Source of the DNA: Alitta virens | Lineage: Eukaryota > Annelida > Polychaeta > Phyllodocida > Nereididae | NCBI GenBank assembly: GCA_932294295.1 | Contig: OW028577.1 | Coordinates: 1,993,001 to 2,057,000, forward strand | Length of the DNA stretch: 64,000 nucleotides | Reading direction: 5' to 3' | Part shown: in pieces, positions 61,698-64,000 of the stretch | How positions within the stretch are numbered: the stretch's first letter is position 1 | Layout of the letters: each line of letters begins with the position of its first letter | Translations under genes and position numbers: made by a program | The notes under the pieces: model-generated | The model's input: the letters and a program-made list of their open reading frames with translations, nothing else | Databases searched by the model: none | What the model was told of the DNA's origin: nothing

Positions 61698-64000
61698 ATG
61701 GCAGGATTGAACTTATTAACTCTACTTTACATTATTTCAAATGTATATATTGCTCAAGTGCTTGGTATAATCAGAAGTGATTGCCCAGTTGGATGTGAAT
61801 GCAAGTTTGTGACAAAGACTGTCAAGTGTTTCCATGGAAACTGGAATGAACTGCCACCACTTCCTCAAGGAACACAGGAAGTGCACATTAAAGGAGGAAA
61901 TTTTGGGAGGCTTGCAAAGCCGAAGGCATGTCAATCATATTTTGATGTTATTCTACTTGACCTTAATGACAATGGGATCAGAGATATCGCTGATGACATG
62001 TTTCAGTGCATCCCAAACCTTCGTATACTGAAAACAGATGAGAACACATTTCACAATTTCCCAAATGTTTCAATTTGTAACTTGAAGAATCTGAAAACCC
62101 TCACATTGGAAATGTTTTCTTTAGTGCCTTTCAGCATTTTTGACAATTTGGAGTGCTTCAGATCCCTAAAAAACCTTGCAAATGTAGACTTAATGAACAT
62201 CCGTGATGGCATATATCAACCCATCGCTCAGGAACTACAACCATTAAAACATGTGTCACGGAGTTTGAGTCTTCGTTATTGCTCGATATCCTCACTGATG
62301 AATGACACTTTCATGGGTTTCAGACTTCAGATTCTTGACTTATCTTCAAACAAAATTTCTTACATACCAGAGAACACTTTCAATCATTTGATAAATTTAA
62401 CAACATTGAAATTAGGCCACAATAGAATCAAGGACACTTATGGGTGGTTTGACAAACTTTCTGTTGGGGTAATATACTTTGGAAACAATGATTTGGATAA
62501 GCTACCCCATTTGTCAAGTAGTATGCATGAAGTGCATCTGAATGGCTTTGAGGTTTCATCATTAACCAGCTATACTTTTGCTCATTTAGATAAACTTAAA
62601 ATCCTTGATCTGTCACTCTCTAGAATTGAATTCTTAGAAAAACATACATTTTACAACTTGATCAGTCTAGTTCAACTCAATTTGTCAGCATGTCGCATAG
62701 AGTATTTCCCAAAAGAAACTTTTTACAACTTGCCAAAATTAGAAGTGCTGGACATAAGTGGAAATAGCCTACAGATCCGTTATACAACATCATTATCTAA
62801 TTTGCTTCTTGATATTGTTAATTTTCCATTGAAGACTTTGGTTATGAATAATGTAGTCATGTTAACTCTGGACAGAACTTTTGAACTATTCCAACCAAAC
62901 ATGCTTGAAGGACTGAATTTAAGTTATTCTCAAATTAAGAGGATTATTCCAGGTACATTTCAGCACTTCAAGGACTTGCGAATTCTTGATTTATCAAGAA
63001 ACCACATATCAGATTTCCCTTTTTTATTGTTTGAAAACCTCACAAGCCTCACTCATCTCTATCTCCAATCAAATGCTTTATGGTTTTTTTCTACATTTCA
63101 CTTTGGTATTTCTTCATCCTCTCTGAATGCATTATATTTGCAGCAAAATAGACTGACATCAGTGTCCGTTGAGGACCTAAATTTGACAACACTTGATGTT
63201 TCTCAAAATGATGTTAGTACTATTTTTCTCACACGGCTATTTTCATTGACTACACTAAAAATTTCTATAAAAAAGTTTAACCGGCTTGTGCCACTTAACT
63301 TCCGAAGGATTCCAAATTTATCACATTTGGCCATGTCATCTGATGCGAGTATTAAGCTAAAACCAGATTTTTTTTCAAATGACCTAAATTTAGAAACTTT
63401 GGAACTGTCAGGTTTTAAGCTTATGCATTTGCATCCAAGCAAACAAAAAGATCTGTGGGGAATTTTAAATAAATTGCAAGATTTACGAATCAGGAAATGT
63501 GGTTTGTCAATCTTGATTCCAGGAATGTTCAGTAATCTAAGTGTTCTTGAAACACTTGATTTGTCTTCAAACCGTATAGCCTTTTTTGAACCATCAGCAT
63601 TTCAAAATATGACAAGACTGAGAACACTGGTCATGGAGAGTAACATGATTTCATATGTCACATGGGAATCTTTCAGATATTTACCTCACTTGAGAAGCCT
63701 TTCTCTGGCATTCAATCCAATTCTTTGCACTTGTGAGGTTTTGTGGATTTACCAAATTATAACAACAAAGAACTTGGTGTACGTAAGTAATGCAGATAAT
63801 CACTTTTGTCAGGGCCCATGGGATTTGATCGATGTAAAGGTGGGAGATATAAATCTGAAAGTATTGGATTGTGAAGATAACTGGGCAAATATCTTAAAAC
63901 CAGTATGCTCAGGATTTTTGGTAATTATGACGATTCTTTGCATTTATGCCATATGGCATTACCGGTGGCGAATCAGATACACTTTCTTCCTTGCAAGAGC
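61698..64000 (+). CDS. Toll-like receptor, copy 2 (cut by the window end)
   Basis: It corresponds to residues 1-767 of a receptor nearly identical to copy 1: signal peptide, N-terminal Cys cap, leucine-rich repeats, C-terminal Cys cap and membrane segment. The window stops just before the TIR domain. Relative to copy 1 there are scattered single-base changes, almost all in the repeats, and one in-frame gain of 6 bp near 62765 that replaces GDAN by SLQIRY in a leucine-rich repeat. Tracking the offset between copies (13873 before, 13879 after that point) shows no net frame loss, so this copy looks intact as far as it can be seen. Confidence 0.9.
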   Translation, partial: MAGLNLLTLLYIISNVYIAQVLGIIRSDCPVGCECKFVTKTVKCFHGNWNELPPLPQGTQEVHIKGGNFGRLAKPKACQSYFDVILLDLNDNGIRDIADDMFQCIPNLRILKTDENTFHNFPNVSICNLKNLKTLTLEMFSLVPFSIFDNLECFRSLKNLANVDLMNIRDGIYQPIAQELQPLKHVSRSLSLRYCSISSLMNDTFMGFRLQILDLSSNKISYIPENTFNHLINLTTLKLGHNRIKDTYGWFDKLSVGVIYFGNNDLDKLPHLSSSMHEVHLNGFEVSSLTSYTFAHLDKLKILDLSLSRIEFLEKHTFYNLISLVQLNLSACRIEYFPKETFYNLPKLEVLDISGNSLQIRYTTSLSNLLLDIVNFPLKTLVMNNVVMLTLDRTFELFQPNMLEGLNLSYSQIKRIIPGTFQHFKDLRILDLSRNHISDFPFLLFENLTSLTHLYLQSNALWFFSTFHFGISSSSLNALYLQQNRLTSVSVEDLNLTTLDVSQNDVSTIFLTRLFSLTTLKISIKKFNRLVPLNFRRIPNLSHLAMSSDASIKLKPDFFSNDLNLETLELSGFKLMHLHPSKQKDLWGILNKLQDLRIRKCGLSILIPGMFSNLSVLETLDLSSNRIAFFEPSAFQNMTRLRTLVMESNMISYVTWESFRYLPHLRSLSLAFNPILCTCEVLWIYQIITTKNLVYVSNADNHFCQGPWDLIDVKVGDINLKVLDCEDNWANILKPVCSGFLVIMTILCIYAIWHYRWRIRYTFFLAR

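Noticed and set aside
61737..62031. Short antisense and alternate-frame peptides in both TLR copies
   Set aside because: They recur in both copies only because the receptor DNA is duplicated; the receptor frame explains the sequence.

Overview
The window is animal nuclear DNA, most likely from a marine invertebrate. Genes are split by GT-AG introns, TATA boxes precede several genes, there is a vertebrate-style Toll-like receptor with extracellular leucine-rich repeats and a cytoplasmic TIR domain, and tRNA-derived SINEs, CR1/jockey-like LINE remnants, PIF/Harbinger DNA transposons with MITEs, and a Polinton (Maverick/adintovirus-like) element are all present. A lophotrochozoan such as a mollusc would fit, but nothing here proves the phylum.

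Layout: 0.27-1.55 kb, exons of a minus-strand single-pass membrane protein (signal peptide, Ser/Thr-rich stalk, membrane segment, cytoplasmic tail). 2.2-15.7 kb, a Polinton whose genes are almost all on the minus strand: RING-like protein, two tandem-duplicated PC4-like proteins, two small conserved proteins, A32/HerA-type packaging ATPase, double-jelly-roll major capsid protein, basic core-like protein, penton/minor capsid protein, retroviral-type integrase with chromodomain, two-membrane-segment protein, and a 1510-residue protein-primed DNA polymerase B. One plus-strand gene at 2.9 kb looks like a small BECR-fold nuclease. Every open reading frame is unbroken, but no adenovirus-type protease was recognised and no terminal inverted repeats were found. 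Noncoding tandem repeats lie at 3.5-4.0 kb and 15.9-16.6 kb.

16.6-21.1 kb: AT-rich DNA with RFX X-box-like sites, then a decayed multi-exon gene of an uncharacterised invertebrate family (minus strand, several frame breaks) whose expected C-terminal exon lies on the opposite strand. 22-26 kb: microsatellite, a minus-strand membrane-protein gene and two SINEs. 26.86-31.79 kb: a complete PIF/Harbinger transposon with 59-bp terminal inverted repeats and two convergent intact genes (MADF/Myb-like protein and DDE transposase), separated by a fold-back region. 31.8-47.4 kb: repeat-dominated DNA with LINE 3' ends, two related Harbinger-type MITEs, microsatellites, a family of about 60-bp palindromic elements, and half of a long inverted duplication shared with 53.4-56.0 kb. 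47.8-50.6 kb: an intact single-exon Toll-like receptor. A second, nearly identical copy starts at 61.7 kb and is cut by the window end.

The Polinton genes together would form a virion and replication module: integrase, PolB and perhaps the PC4-like single-strand DNA binders for genome integration and copying; ATPase, capsid, penton and core proteins for particles. The most unusual points are the duplicated PC4-like genes with a copied 3' end, the tandem OTU-like modules in the polymerase N-terminus, the plus-strand nuclease-like cargo gene, and the TLR duplication with a substituted BB-loop proline.
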